Under the pieces are notes generated by a model. The model was given only the letters and a program-made list of their open reading frames with translations. It did no database searches and had not been told where the DNA came from. Shown piece by piece: positions 36,241-47,010 of a DNA stretch of 64,000 bases (positions within the stretch are counted from its first letter, which is position 1; each line of letters opens with the position of its first letter). The DNA lies in contig NZ_KV467168.1 of NCBI RefSeq assembly GCF_001663775.1, positions 1,088,011 to 1,152,010 on the forward strand, in the 5' to 3' direction. The translations under genes were made by a program, and so were the position numbers. The stretch comes from Arthrobacter sp. B6 (lineage in GTDB: Bacteria > Actinomycetota > Actinomycetes > Actinomycetales > Micrococcaceae).

Positions 36241-38070
36241 GTGAGAGAAGCAAGCACAGAACTGCTCGTGGAGCTCGATCCTGCCAGCAACGTGACGGAC
36301 CTCCTGCTGGAACAATATGCGGCTAACCCTGCCCACGCGCTGTACGCACGCAAGGGGCCAAATGGCTGGACGGACGTCACGGCCCAGAAGTTCCTCCAGG
36401 ATGTCAGTGCGCTGGCGAAAGGGCTGATCGCGGGAGGGCTGGAGCCTGGCGACACCGTGGCAGTCATGTCCGCCACCCGCTACGAGTGGACACTGGTGGA
36501 CTTTGCCATCTGGTTCGCCGGTGGCGTTACGGTGCCCATCTACGAAACGTCGTCCGCAAGCCAGATTGAGTGGATACTGCATGACTCCGGCGCGCTCAGG
36601 GTCTTCGCGGAGGACCGCGGAAAAGTGGATCTGGTAGTCAAGGTCCTGGCTGCGTCCGAACTCCTCAAGGACCGCCTGGTGAACGTGGTGAGAATGGATC
36701 ACGACGGCGTGGCCCCGGACCTCGCCAGCCTCGCCGCTGCCGGGACGGGGGTTACGGACACCGAGCTTGAACGGCACCGTTCCGCGGCGGTGTTGGAAGA
36801 CGTGGCGTCCCTGGTCTACACGTCCGGCACCACCGGCAACCCCAAGGGCTGCGAAATCACCCATGGAAACTTCGCGCTGGTGGCAAAAAACATCGTGGCG
36901 TTCCTTCCGGAGCTTCTGATGCAGGAGAACGCCCGGACCCTGATGTTCCTGCCGCTGGCGCATGTGCTGGCGCGCGCCGTCCAGGTTGTCTGCCTGAGTG
37001 CCGGCGCGACACTGGGGCATACCGGCAGCGCAGCACAGTTACTGGAGGACCTGGCGACTTTCAGGCCGACATTCCTGCTGGTGGTGCCGCGCATTTTTGA
37101 GAAAGTCCGTGCCGGCGCCGCCCACAAAGCCGCCCTGGCCGGCAAGTCACGCATCTTCGATGCCGGGTCAGCCGCTGCGATCGGTTTTTCGAAAGAGCAG
37201 GACGCAGCCGCCCGGGGCGAGGGCAACGGGCCCGGTTTCCTCTCCCGTGCCCGTCATGCCGTCTTCGACCGGCTGCTGTATCCCAAGCTCCGCCAGGCAC
37301 TGGGCGGGCAGATCCGGTACACCGTCTCGGGGGCCAGCCCCCTGGCCATCGAAGAAGCCCACTTCTTCCGTGGTGCAGGAGTTCCCGTCCTGGAAGGGTA
37401 CGGCCTGACCGAGACCACCGCGCCCTGCACAGCCAACACCCCCACTATGACCAGAGTGGGCAGCGTTGGCATACCCATCCCCGGCACCACCATCCGCGTC
37501 GCTGAGGACGGCGAGATCCTGGTGAAGGGCATCGGCGTATTTAAGGGCTACCACGCCAATGAGGCCGCCAACGCCGAGGCATTTGTTGACGGTTTCTTCC
37601 GCACCGGGGACATGGGCAAGCTGGATCCCCAGGGCTTCCTGACCATCACGGGCCGTAAGAAGGACGTGCTGGTCACTGCCGGCGGGAAGAACGTTGTTCC
37701 CGGGCCCCTCGAGGAAAAGATCCGCGCACACCAGCTGGTGGGCCATGCCGTGGTGGTGGGAGACGGAAAGCCGTTCGTCGCCGCGCTGGTCAGCCTGGAT
37801 CCTGAAGGCCTGGAGAACTGGTGTGCCCTGCACAAACTGCCGGCGCTGTCCCTGCGTGATGCCGCCGCCGATCCGCGCGTGCGGGCGGCCATCCAGGAAG
37901 CGGTGGACCAGGCCAACGCACTGGTCTCCAAAGCGGAATCCATCCGCCGCTTCACCGTGGTGGACGCCCAGTTCACCCTTGCTTCCGGGCAGCTGACGCC
38001 GTCGCTCAAACTGAAGCGCGCCGCCGTCGTCCGTGACCTCGACGCGGAGATCACCAAGCTGTACAGCTGA
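36241..38070 (+). CDS. AMP-dependent long-chain acyl-CoA synthetase (FadD15-like)
   Basis: A 609-residue ANL-superfamily enzyme that activates fatty acids as acyl-AMP and then acyl-CoA. The ATP loop is LVYTSGTTGNPKGCE (near residue 195), the central motif is EGYGLTETTAP, and the hinge is FFRTGDMGKLDPQGFLTITG followed by the catalytic lysine region KKDVLVTAGGKNVVP. Length is normal. GTG 36241 is chosen because GGAGA lies six bases upstream; an earlier in-frame GTG (36217) has no such site. It is 68 bases downstream of pmt. The chain-length preference is not visible. Confidence 0.92.
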   Translation: MREASTELLVELDPASNVTDLLLEQYAANPAHALYARKGPNGWTDVTAQKFLQDVSALAKGLIAGGLEPGDTVAVMSATRYEWTLVDFAIWFAGGVTVPIYETSSASQIEWILHDSGALRVFAEDRGKVDLVVKVLAASELLKDRLVNVVRMDHDGVAPDLASLAAAGTGVTDTELERHRSAAVLEDVASLVYTSGTTGNPKGCEITHGNFALVAKNIVAFLPELLMQENARTLMFLPLAHVLARAVQVVCLSAGATLGHTGSAAQLLEDLATFRPTFLLVVPRIFEKVRAGAAHKAALAGKSRIFDAGSAAAIGFSKEQDAAARGEGNGPGFLSRARHAVFDRLLYPKLRQALGGQIRYTVSGASPLAIEEAHFFRGAGVPVLEGYGLTETTAPCTANTPTMTRVGSVGIPIPGTTIRVAEDGEILVKGIGVFKGYHANEAANAEAFVDGFFRTGDMGKLDPQGFLTITGRKKDVLVTAGGKNVVPGPLEEKIRAHQLVGHAVVVGDGKPFVAALVSLDPEGLENWCALHKLPALSLRDAAADPRVRAAIQEAVDQANALVSKAESIRRFTVVDAQFTLASGQLTPSLKLKRAAVVRDLDAEITKLYS

Positions 38071-38100
38071 ACAACCCGTGGGCGGCTACGTCCGCCAGCC

Positions 38101-39162
38101 CTACGGTGCCTCCGCCTGGGCCGGGGCCGCCGGCTCGGCTCCGGCCAGGCCGCGACGGCGGCGAGTGGGCCACGTCAGGATCAGGGTCACCAGCGCCACG
38201 AGGAACACCAGCGCGGCGATCACGATTCCGGCGTCGATCCAGAACTGACCGGGGAACAGCCTGATCAGGGTGTCCTCCAGCGCAAAGGTCCATGACCCGC
38301 TGGCGAAGAAGATCCGGTGGAACTCTGTGAAGAACTGCTGCCAGCCCAGTACGGCCAGGGCACCGAGGCCGAGGATGATCGCCAGGGCCAGGATGGATCC
38401 CGCGAAGAGGCCCCGGCGCACGCCGCCGGTGCTTCGGCGGCGGAGGTAGGCGATGGCGATGATGCTGACCAGGATCAGGAGGGCGCCGGCGCCGAAGGCG
38501 GAGAGGATCACGAGCTTTACGTCCGCCATGTGGCTGACCTCGCCGTCCTTGAAGAGCTTGTCCCCGCTGCGGTTTACCAGTTCACCCAGGTAGCGGGGCC
38601 CGGACCAGTTGCTGAGGTAGTCAACGGCGTAGGAGCCGTAGGTCATCCTGTCGTCTGTGCTGAACCCGTAGCCGTCGCCTGGAAATCCGGGGCGGTTGTA
38701 CTCAATCCAGAGGAACAGGGGGCTGGTGACTGCCCGGACCGCCAGAACCAGCAGGATGACGGGGTAAAAAATCGCGAGGAGAACCTGCATCACCCGCGGT
38801 GCCAGCGGCTTGGCCTTCGCTGCACTCTCACGCTCGGCGTTGCGCCGCTCCACTTCCTCCTTCGGCGGACGGACCTGGAGCGCGGAGGTGGGCAGCGGCT
38901 CGCTGAACGTCGGCGGACTTTGCTCACCGGTCGGTTCGACGGCGGCTTCGGCAGCCTTGCGGTCGGCCCGGCTTTCGGGCTGCGGAGCAGTTTCGGACCC
39001 GGCGCTGTCTGCAGTTTTTGTCGGCCTCTTGCTGTCTGTCCCACTTGAAGCGGAACCACTCATCCAGGAAAAGGCCGGCTCCTCCGAATCCGTCGATGTG
39101 TCCAGGAGGGGATCCGGCTGCGGCTCCTTGCGTTTGGCAGGGGTCGGAGAATTGTCATTCAC
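38101..39162 (-). CDS. TIGR01906/DUF1461 integral membrane protein
   Basis: A 353-residue protein. The first ~120 residues are polar, low complexity and probably cytoplasmic. Four or five hydrophobic segments follow, with a conserved extracytoplasmic stretch (RMTYGSYAVDYLSNWSG, ELVNRSGDKLFKDGEVSHMAD) that marks the TIGR01906 family. Function is unknown. It is convergent with the acyl-CoA synthetase gene, with only 30 bases between stop codons, and lies downstream of the SpoIIM-like gene after a 123-base gap. Confidence 0.85.
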   Translation of the reverse strand: MNDNSPTPAKRKEPQPDPLLDTSTDSEEPAFSWMSGSASSGTDSKRPTKTADSAGSETAPQPESRADRKAAEAAVEPTGEQSPPTFSEPLPTSALQVRPPKEEVERRNAERESAAKAKPLAPRVMQVLLAIFYPVILLVLAVRAVTSPLFLWIEYNRPGFPGDGYGFSTDDRMTYGSYAVDYLSNWSGPRYLGELVNRSGDKLFKDGEVSHMADVKLVILSAFGAGALLILVSIIAIAYLRRRSTGGVRRGLFAGSILALAIILGLGALAVLGWQQFFTEFHRIFFASGSWTFALEDTLIRLFPGQFWIDAGIVIAALVFLVALVTLILTWPTRRRRGLAGAEPAAPAQAEAP

Positions 39163-39285
39163 AGCAGCGTCACTTCCGTTGGGGTCCGTGCTGCCGGCTC
39201 TGGTCCGGGCGGCACAAGTATCTCTTCACGAGCCTACAGTCCGGTCCTCCGGCAGGGCGAGGAGCCACCCCGGGCGGGCCCGGAT

Positions 39286-40278
39286 TCAGGCAGCAATTTC
39301 GCTGTATCCGGCATCTTCGGTGCCCAGGTCGCCTCGGGCACCGGCCAGATAGGCACGCCGGCCCCATACCAGCACATACAGCCAGTACAGGGCCAACACC
39401 GCGGACCCAATGCCGATCTTGATCCACACGGGCAACGGACTGGGCGTGACGAATCCTTCCACCAGGCCCGAGACGAAGAGCACCAGCACCAGTCCCAGCG
39501 CCACGGTGATCAGGGACCGGCCTTCCTCGGCGACGGCACGGCCGCGCGTGCGGCGGCCAGGCGACACCATGGCCCAAAAGATCCGCAGCCCGGCCGCGCA
39601 GGCGATAAACACGGCTGTCAGCTCCATGAGTCCGTGCGGGAGGATGTAGCTGTAGAAAACGTCGGTTTTGCCGGACGCCGCAAAAATGCCCGCAGCGATG
39701 CCCACACCCTGGGCGTTGCTGAACAGGATCATGGGTACCCAGAACCCGGTAATCCCCAGGGCTACAGCCTGGGCACTGATCCAGGCGTTGTTGGTCCACA
39801 CGGCACCGGCGAACGACGCCGCCGGGTTTTCCGAATAATAGTCAATGAAGTCCTCTTCGACGTATTGCCTGACGTCCTCCTCCGAGGCGACGGCACGCAG
39901 TGCCTCCGGGGAAGTCCCTATCCAGAGCGCATAGGCTGCGCCTATCAGGATGAATGCTGCCCCGCAGGCCACCGTGAGCCACCGCAGCCGGTACAGCGCG
40001 GCAGGCAGCGCGACCACAAAGAAGCGGGCCAGGTCGGCTGCAAAGTTCGAACGAGCCCCGGTGAATCGTGTCCGCGACTGGGCCAGGGTTGCCGAGAGCG
40101 ACGCCGAGAGCCCGCTTTCGGGGGCGATTGACCGGATGAGCGAGAGGTGCGCGGAGGTCAGCTGGTACAGGCGCAGCAATTCGTCGGCTTCAGCCCCGCT
40201 GAGGCGCCGTTTGAACGCAAGTTTGTGCAGCCTCGACCACGTGTCCCCGTTGACGGCGGAGAAGGCATCCATATCCAC
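39286..40278 (-). CDS. Stage II sporulation protein M-like membrane protein
   Basis: A 330-residue protein with a soluble helical N-terminus (about 1-95) and several membrane helices after it. The motif FSNAQGVGIAAGIFAASGKT and the later ILPHGLMELTAVFIACAAGL match the SpoIIM/DUF95 family, whose members also occur in non-sporulating actinobacteria. There the gene commonly sits with RDD, MoxR and DUF58 genes, suggesting a shared membrane role. Here it is divergent from the RDD gene, with 54 bases between starts, while the MoxR operon is 8 kb away. Confidence 0.9.
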   Translation of the reverse strand: MDMDAFSAVNGDTWSRLHKLAFKRRLSGAEADELLRLYQLTSAHLSLIRSIAPESGLSASLSATLAQSRTRFTGARSNFAADLARFFVVALPAALYRLRWLTVACGAAFILIGAAYALWIGTSPEALRAVASEEDVRQYVEEDFIDYYSENPAASFAGAVWTNNAWISAQAVALGITGFWVPMILFSNAQGVGIAAGIFAASGKTDVFYSYILPHGLMELTAVFIACAAGLRIFWAMVSPGRRTRGRAVAEEGRSLITVALGLVLVLFVSGLVEGFVTPSPLPVWIKIGIGSAVLALYWLYVLVWGRRAYLAGARGDLGTEDAGYSEIAA

Positions 40279-40332
40279 GGCTCCAGCCTAACCGCACGCC
40301 ATTAGACTGTGAGGGTCCGCAGGATAATTCGC

Positions 40333-41151
40333 GTGGAACGGAACACTGCTTTGAGCTCAATCGTCACGGGCGAGGCCGTTGTCCTTGAACTGCGCCCCGC
40401 GTCCTTCGCCGCACGTGCCCTGGGGCTGCTGCTGGATGTGATGGTGAACGTGGTCCTGCTGGTGCTGATGCTCTTCGGCGTGGCCGCGGCCAGCGCGGAA
40501 CTCGATGAGGCCGCGGCACGCGCCCTCATGCTCTCAAGCGTGGTGTTCTGCTTTGTCATTGTCCCGGTGGCGGTGGAAACCCTGAGCCGCGGACTCTCGC
40601 TGGGAAAGCTGGCGGCAGGACTGCGGGTGGTGCGTGACGACGGCGGCGCCATCCGTTTCCGGCACGCCGTCATCCGCGGGCTGACCGGTTTCCTGGAGAT
40701 CTACCTCACGCTGGGCGGCCTGGCCATTGCCGTGGCCCTCTTCAACGACAGGTCCAAGCGGCTCGGGGACATCATGGCGGGAACGTACGCCCTGCGGAGC
40801 CGGGTGCCGGTCGAGGGCGCCGCACCGGTGTTTATGCCACCGCGCCTGAGTGCCTGGGCGGCAGCAGCCGACATTGGCCGCATCCCGGACGCCACGGCAC
40901 GCCAGGCGTCGCAGTTCATCCGCCAAGCGGGCATGATGTCACCGCTGTCCCGTGCCGGCATGGCTGCCTCGATTGCCACGGAACTCGCCAGGCACGTCGC
41001 GCCTCCCCCGCCCCCGGGAACCGGCCCCGACGACTACCTGGCCGCAGTGGTTGCTGAGCGCCGCAACCGCGACCTGTCCCGGCTTCGGGAGGCCCGTCGT
41101 CGTAATTCCGTAGTGGGCGAGCGGCTGGAACGGCTCCCGTTCGGGTCCTGA
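40333..41151 (+). CDS. RDD-family membrane protein
   Basis: A 272-residue protein with three or four membrane helices in its first 150 residues and a polar, basic C-terminal region. The RDD domain is marked by ASFAARALGLLLDVMV, the LGKLAAGLRVVRDDGG motif and NDRSKRLGDIMAGTY. The function of the family is not settled; ion transport has been suggested for some members. GTG 40333 is chosen because AGGA lies eight bases upstream. It is divergent from the SpoIIM-like gene and ends five bases before the stop of the convergent L,D-transpeptidase gene. Confidence 0.9.
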   Translation: MERNTALSSIVTGEAVVLELRPASFAARALGLLLDVMVNVVLLVLMLFGVAAASAELDEAAARALMLSSVVFCFVIVPVAVETLSRGLSLGKLAAGLRVVRDDGGAIRFRHAVIRGLTGFLEIYLTLGGLAIAVALFNDRSKRLGDIMAGTYALRSRVPVEGAAPVFMPPRLSAWAAAADIGRIPDATARQASQFIRQAGMMSPLSRAGMAASIATELARHVAPPPPPGTGPDDYLAAVVAERRNRDLSRLREARRRNSVVGERLERLPFGS

Positions 41152-41155
41152 CCGG

Positions 41156-42394
41156 TCAGTTGTCGTACTCGGCCCACGGGATGTTCCAGTCACCGTAGCC
41201 GTCCTCGTGCGCGGCGTAGTCCCCCTCGGTGTTGATGATCTGCACGACGTCTCCGGTGGTCATGTTGTTGAAGACCCAGGCGGCGCCGTCGGGGGCGAAG
41301 CCGATGCAACCGTGCGAGACATTTTTGTTCCCGATGTACGGGAAGGCGGACTCCAGTGCCTGGTGGATGTAGGCGCCGCTCAAAGTCAGGCGGATCGCAT
41401 ACTCCACATCCACATTGCCGTAGTACGCGGGATCGCCGGGCTTGAGGCCGATGCTCGCGGCCCTGAAGTGGTCGTACCGGTTCTTCTCCATCAGCACGGC
41501 ATAACCGCGGGCGGAGGGGAACCGCTCATCGCCCATGCTCACCGGGAGCGTTTTGACCACCTGGTCGTTGACGCTCAGGGTAAAGGTGTGGGCAGCAGCA
41601 TCAGCTATGGCCACCCTCTTGTCTCCGAAATTGACGTTGACTTTTTTGTTGAAGTTGGCGATTTGGCCATTGCCGAGGTCAACGCCGAAGAGCTGCATGT
41701 CCATGGTCACGGTGGAGTTCGCCGCCCAGAAGGCCTCCGGCCGGTACCGGACCATCGTGTCGCTGAACCAGTGGAAGGCGCCGGTCTGACCGGCACTGGA
41801 AGTAATTTTGATGGCTTTTTCCACCTCAGCCCGGTTCAGCACGGGTTCGCTGAAAATCACCTGCAGCGGCTGCCCCACGCCGACTTTCATACCGTCCAGG
41901 GGATAGATGGCGGCATCCGCTTCGTGCGTGCTTGAAACAGTGCTGAACGAGTGCGTGGTGCTGGTCTCCCGGCCGGCGCCGTCGGTGACCACGTACGTGT
42001 AGCTGTACTCGGTGTTGAACTTCAGGGGTTCGGACGCGGTCCAGCTGCTCCCGTCGTCGGCGAAGTTTCCCTGAACGGGGTCCCCGGCGGTGCTGGTGAG
42101 GGTGACGCTCTCAATCCGCCCATTGCCGACCTTGACGGAAACCGGTGATGCGGGATTGACCTGTTTGGCCCCGTCGGCCGGTGCTACGTCAAGCGTCACC
42201 GGAGCAACCACGGGCGAAGCCACGCCGGGGGCGGACCGGACGGCGGAGCCCGCTTCAGATTCCAGGGAAGCGTTCGCCAGGCCAGGCGCTACAGCTGCGA
42301 AAGCCCCGCCGGCTGCCGCCAGGACGCACACCATCGCCACCAGGAGAATCTTCTTGGCGGTTCCGGGGCGGCGCGGTTTGTCGTCAGGCTCCAT
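41156..42394 (-). CDS. L,D-transpeptidase with Ig-like domains
   Basis: A 412-residue exported enzyme. A signal anchor spans about residues 14-35. Two Ig-like domains follow (about 65-270, with SPVSVKVGNGRIES and QPLQVIFSEPVLNRAE), and then a YkuD catalytic domain with the active-site motif SHGCIGFAP near residue 365. Such enzymes form 3-3 cross-links in peptidoglycan and are insensitive to most penicillins. The residue before the N-terminal cysteine does not fit a lipobox well, so a membrane anchor is more likely than a lipoprotein. It lies 63 bases after ahcY in the same direction. Confidence 0.94.
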   Translation of the reverse strand: MEPDDKPRRPGTAKKILLVAMVCVLAAAGGAFAAVAPGLANASLESEAGSAVRSAPGVASPVVAPVTLDVAPADGAKQVNPASPVSVKVGNGRIESVTLTSTAGDPVQGNFADDGSSWTASEPLKFNTEYSYTYVVTDGAGRETSTTHSFSTVSSTHEADAAIYPLDGMKVGVGQPLQVIFSEPVLNRAEVEKAIKITSSAGQTGAFHWFSDTMVRYRPEAFWAANSTVTMDMQLFGVDLGNGQIANFNKKVNVNFGDKRVAIADAAAHTFTLSVNDQVVKTLPVSMGDERFPSARGYAVLMEKNRYDHFRAASIGLKPGDPAYYGNVDVEYAIRLTLSGAYIHQALESAFPYIGNKNVSHGCIGFAPDGAAWVFNNMTTGDVVQIINTEGDYAAHEDGYGDWNIPWAEYDN

Positions 42395-42457
42395 GTACCG
42401 ATCTTAAGGGTTGCAGGTAACAACCCCGGGCACGGCCAGCGCCCTGGGCGTCACACC

Positions 42458-43945
<1,488 letters not shown>

Positions 43946-44018
43946 GGGGATCCTTTGCTCTGTCCGATGAGGGCGAAGGCGTCAATGCGCCTGCGGGGTG
44001 GTGCGGGTGATGGGAGGC

Positions 44019-44273
44019 TTACGCGGTACCGGTTGCGGCAGCCGGACCGGCAGGACCGGGGCGGGAATCGTGCTGGTCCGAACTGGCGGCGTTGGCGGCC
44101 GGCAGCAGTTCCGGCGGCAGAAGCAGCGGAATGCCGTCCTCGATCGCGTAGCGGAGCTTTTCGCCCGAGTCCCCAGCCGCCGTCGAGACGAGCTCTTCGC
44201 CTTCCTGGACCAGCTTCGATCCGGTGACGGGGCAGCGCAGGACTGACAACAGTTCAGGACTGATCTTTGGCAT
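44019..44273 (-). CDS. Trm112-like small protein
   Basis: An 84-residue protein. The N-terminal ~57 residues (PELLSVLRCPVTGSKLV, LRYAIEDGIPLLLPPELL) match the Trm112/YcaR family, small proteins that in other systems activate methyltransferases. The usual second cysteine next to the first (CPxC) is absent, so metal binding is doubtful. The last ~27 residues are a polar Ala/Gly/Pro tail. It lies 73 bases upstream of ahcY and downstream of the DUF3499 gene, all on the minus strand. Confidence 0.85.
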   Translation of the reverse strand: MPKISPELLSVLRCPVTGSKLVQEGEELVSTAAGDSGEKLRYAIEDGIPLLLPPELLPAANAASSDQHDSRPGPAGPAAATGTA

Positions 44274-44350
44274 GGTTGATGCTCCCTGAGGGGCCTGTTT
44301 GCCCCGGTGGCTGACTGATTAGCAGCTTCCAGCCTACCGCCAGATCAGCA

Positions 44351-44740
44351 TCAGGACGGTTCACGGAGCACGCGGAGGTGGCCACGGCGGGCACCATCCG
44401 TCCCTGCCGGCGCTTCGAGCGCCGAGTGGGTGGAACGCTGCGCCTGCGAGGCAGGGGCCTGCGGAGGGAGGGCTGCGGCTTCCCGGACGGCATTTGCCAG
44501 TGCCAGAAGGTCGTCCGGCCCGGGCTGGTGGGGAGTTGACGGCATGGCCAGCCGGAGCACTTCCCAGCCGCGGGGCACTGTCAGTGAGCCGGCATGCTGC
44601 TCGCACAAATCGTAACAATGCGGTTCAGCGTATGTTGCCAGGGGGCCAAGGACGGCAGTGGAGTCGGCATATACGTACGTCAGAGTAGCTACCGCCGACT
44701 GGCGGCAGCCTGACCTTGAACATTGACGGATAGCTCCCAC
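44351..44740 (-). CDS. DUF3499 family protein
   Basis: A 129-residue protein. The core CSRSGCRQSAVATLTYVYAD and YAEPHCYDLCEQH carries two cysteine pairs and histidines, suggesting a small zinc-binding fold; this is the DUF3499 signature. The C-terminal half is low complexity. GTG 44740 is chosen because family members begin a few residues before the first cysteine; the open frame continues 42 codons upstream, but that stretch looks non-coding. It is divergent from the zincin-like gene, as in the mycobacterial pair Rv3258c/Rv3259. Confidence 0.85.
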   Translation of the reverse strand: MGAIRQCSRSGCRQSAVATLTYVYADSTAVLGPLATYAEPHCYDLCEQHAGSLTVPRGWEVLRLAMPSTPHQPGPDDLLALANAVREAAALPPQAPASQAQRSTHSALEAPAGTDGARRGHLRVLREPS

Positions 44741-44958
44741 GACATCCCAGACTACTCGGTGTCCCGGCCGGTTTGCCGCATTGCCCCTCGCGCCGCGCCA
44801 CGCGGTCCGCGCCCTTTTATGTCGCGCAATTGAGCTGCCGGGTTTAGAGTCAATGTATGCAGTCATCGAACCATGATTCGGCTTTTACGGTCCGGTTGGC
44901 TGACCCGGGTGTCCGCAGTGGGGACACCGGTTCGGGCTCCCCGGGCAGGAGTTTCGCG

Positions 44959-45372
44959 ATGCGCCGGCGGAACAGGCATGGACGCGGCCTGCGGGGTGAG
45001 CTGATGCTGCCCACCCATCCCGGTTACCGTACGCGGTCGGACCGCTTCGATGACATGGTTCTGGATTCCGCACAGCGGCTGCACGACATCTGGGGCAAAA
45101 CCCTTGACGGTGTCCGGTTCGCCGTCGACGAAATACCCCCTCAGCTGGAACAACTCGTGGCGGACGCAGGTGCTGCCCCCATGGGTTCCTATACTCCTGC
45201 GACCGCTGATGAGGGACCCATCATCACCCTTTACCGCCGCGTGGTGGAACAGGGCTGCGCCAGCCGTGAAGAGCTCCAGGACCTGGTCCACGATGTTGTT
45301 GTGGAACACACGGCCGAGATGCTTGGAGTTGCACCCGAGACCCTGGATCCGGTTTACCGCCGCCGGTACTGA
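44959..45372 (+). CDS. Metallopeptidase-like (zincin_1) protein lacking HExxH
   Basis: A 137-residue protein. The overall layout (DRFDDMVLDSAQRL, VRFAVDEIP, ITLYRRVVEQ) matches the minimal zincin family PF06262. At the position where the family has HExxHHxG, this protein reads VVVEHTAEMLG, so both zinc-binding histidines of the motif are missing. It is therefore probably not an active metallopeptidase in the usual way. The ATG has CAGGAG eight bases upstream. It is divergent from the DUF3499 gene and convergent with the DUF5719 gene. Confidence 0.85.
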   Translation: MRRRNRHGRGLRGELMLPTHPGYRTRSDRFDDMVLDSAQRLHDIWGKTLDGVRFAVDEIPPQLEQLVADAGAAPMGSYTPATADEGPIITLYRRVVEQGCASREELQDLVHDVVVEHTAEMLGVAPETLDPVYRRRY

Positions 45373-45408
45373 GTCCCTCTGCCTGCCGTGTTAACCGGCA
45401 CTACTCCG

Positions 45409-47010
45409 TCAGTACCCGAGCGTGACCGGAATCTGTTCCTGGCCTGACGCGGCGGGCATGAGTGCCAGCGAAGACATGTCATCCCGTCCATCCTGCTGGA
45501 GAATCAGGGCGCCGTAGGCGGCGTCGCCGGAGGCAGACACGACATACCCCACTACCACCGATTCTCCGACCTTCTCCGGGACGTCGATGGACGTGGTGGT
45601 TCCCCCGGCGATGTCCGCGGTGGAAGCAGGCTGGATCTTGCCGTCGGCCGTGATGGCGGAGTATGAAATGGTGGCCCGGTCCTCCAAGGCTCCAAAAACC
45701 AGGATGCGTTTGCCACCCTGGGGCACCGGCACCACATGCTGGCTCCCAAGCCTGACCCCTGCAGCCGCCCACGCGACGTCGGAGGCCTGATCTTCCTTGA
45801 GCCCGCGCGTTACCCGCGCCGCAGCCACAAACGACACATCCGCGCTGGCGGCCAATGTGTAGTGGCCTGCCGGAACGCCCGCCAGGGACACTTCGGTTAC
45901 AGAGCCTGCCTTGGCAGTGACCACTCCCCCGCCGGGCAATGCCTGCTGGCCGTCGCGCCCGAACAGCTTGATCTCCACCACAGCATCCGACTGGCCGGGG
46001 ACCGTAAGTTGCAGCGCGGGGCCGGCGTCCTCGTAGCCCTTTTCCCGGGTGAGGGACGCGAGGGAAGCTGCGTCCTGGATGTCGATTCCGGTCATGACCT
46101 GGCGAGCGGCGGGGCCGGCTCCCGGGGAAATGAAATCCACGCCGCCGGGTGTCAGTCCCCTGAGGACGCTTTGCTGGATCGCTGCGGCCACGGGACCGCC
46201 AGCGCTCCGCACGTGCACGCTGAGCTGGGCCTCCCCGGGCGCCAGCCCTGCAAGGACGATGGACCTGGTACTGCCCGGTGCCACCAGGAGGCCGCGGCTC
46301 CCGGGGGCCTGGATCTGGCCTTTTGTGCCGTACAGTTCCAGGCTGACGGTGGCAGGCGTGGTGGAGGCGTTGCTGAGGATCAGGACCGACGTGCGCCCCA
46401 ACGTGGTGCTGGCCCCGGCGAGCCAAACGTCGTTGGAAGGCTGCTGGCAGTTGGCAGCTGCGGAACCCTGGAGGTCGCCGTCGGTGGCCGAATACTTCAT
46501 CAGGGCTGCCGCAGAGGGTTTCTGGCCTTCACGGGCATCGGCACTCAGGACGCTCGCGGCGTCCACGGCCTGTTCTTCGATGACGCCGGCTTTGAGTTCC
46601 TGCGGTCCGGCTGCCCCGCTGGCCTGTGCGCTGTCCTTGGCGATCACGACGGTGGTAGTCCCGTCGAGGGCCGAAAGCCGGCTGGCGGGCAGGACGCCGC
46701 CGGGAGCACTGATTACTGCACCTGAGACGGCGCTGCGGGCAGTTGCAGATTCCGGGCTGAACTGGGGATCCGTCCCGGCTTCGGTGCCTTTCAGAAGCCG
46801 GGCCGGACCCGGGCAGACTCCAACGCTGGAACCGGCTGGCACGGCAGCCAGTGCGGCCGGCAGGCTCCGGCTGCCCGCAGGTTCCGGAGCCAGCGTGGCC
46901 GCGGCAATGATTCCCCCGGCGGCTGCAATAATCGCTGCGGCCGAGACCAGGCCCGTCAAAAGGCCTTTACCAGACGGGTTGCCCGTTTCCGGGGACGTGT
47001 CCTTATGCAT
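45409..47010 (-). CDS. DUF5719 membrane-anchored extracytoplasmic protein
   Basis: A 533-residue protein with one hydrophobic segment near residues 18-42 (LLTGLVSAAAIIAAAGGIIA) and otherwise a beta-rich, Gly/Ala/Val-rich body expected outside the membrane. It matches the DUF5719 family of actinobacteria; the function is unknown. Its ATG overlaps the end of the giant glycosyltransferase gene by eight bases, so the two are translationally coupled. The order WhiB-glycosyltransferase-DUF5719 suggests that it assists the glycosyltransferase at the cell surface, which is inference from position. Confidence 0.88.
   Translation of the reverse strand: MHKDTSPETGNPSGKGLLTGLVSAAAIIAAAGGIIAAATLAPEPAGSRSLPAALAAVPAGSSVGVCPGPARLLKGTEAGTDPQFSPESATARSAVSGAVISAPGGVLPASRLSALDGTTTVVIAKDSAQASGAAGPQELKAGVIEEQAVDAASVLSADAREGQKPSAAALMKYSATDGDLQGSAAANCQQPSNDVWLAGASTTLGRTSVLILSNASTTPATVSLELYGTKGQIQAPGSRGLLVAPGSTRSIVLAGLAPGEAQLSVHVRSAGGPVAAAIQQSVLRGLTPGGVDFISPGAGPAARQVMTGIDIQDAASLASLTREKGYEDAGPALQLTVPGQSDAVVEIKLFGRDGQQALPGGGVVTAKAGSVTEVSLAGVPAGHYTLAASADVSFVAAARVTRGLKEDQASDVAWAAAGVRLGSQHVVPVPQGGKRILVFGALEDRATISYSAITADGKIQPASTADIAGGTTTSIDVPEKVGESVVVGYVVSASGDAAYGALILQQDGRDDMSSLALMPAASGQEQIPVTLGY

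Noticed and set aside
43946..44018. SAH riboswitch before ahcY
   Set aside because: The gap is only 73 bases and I could not find the conserved core or pseudoknot arms; the upstream gene is also close enough for co-transcription.
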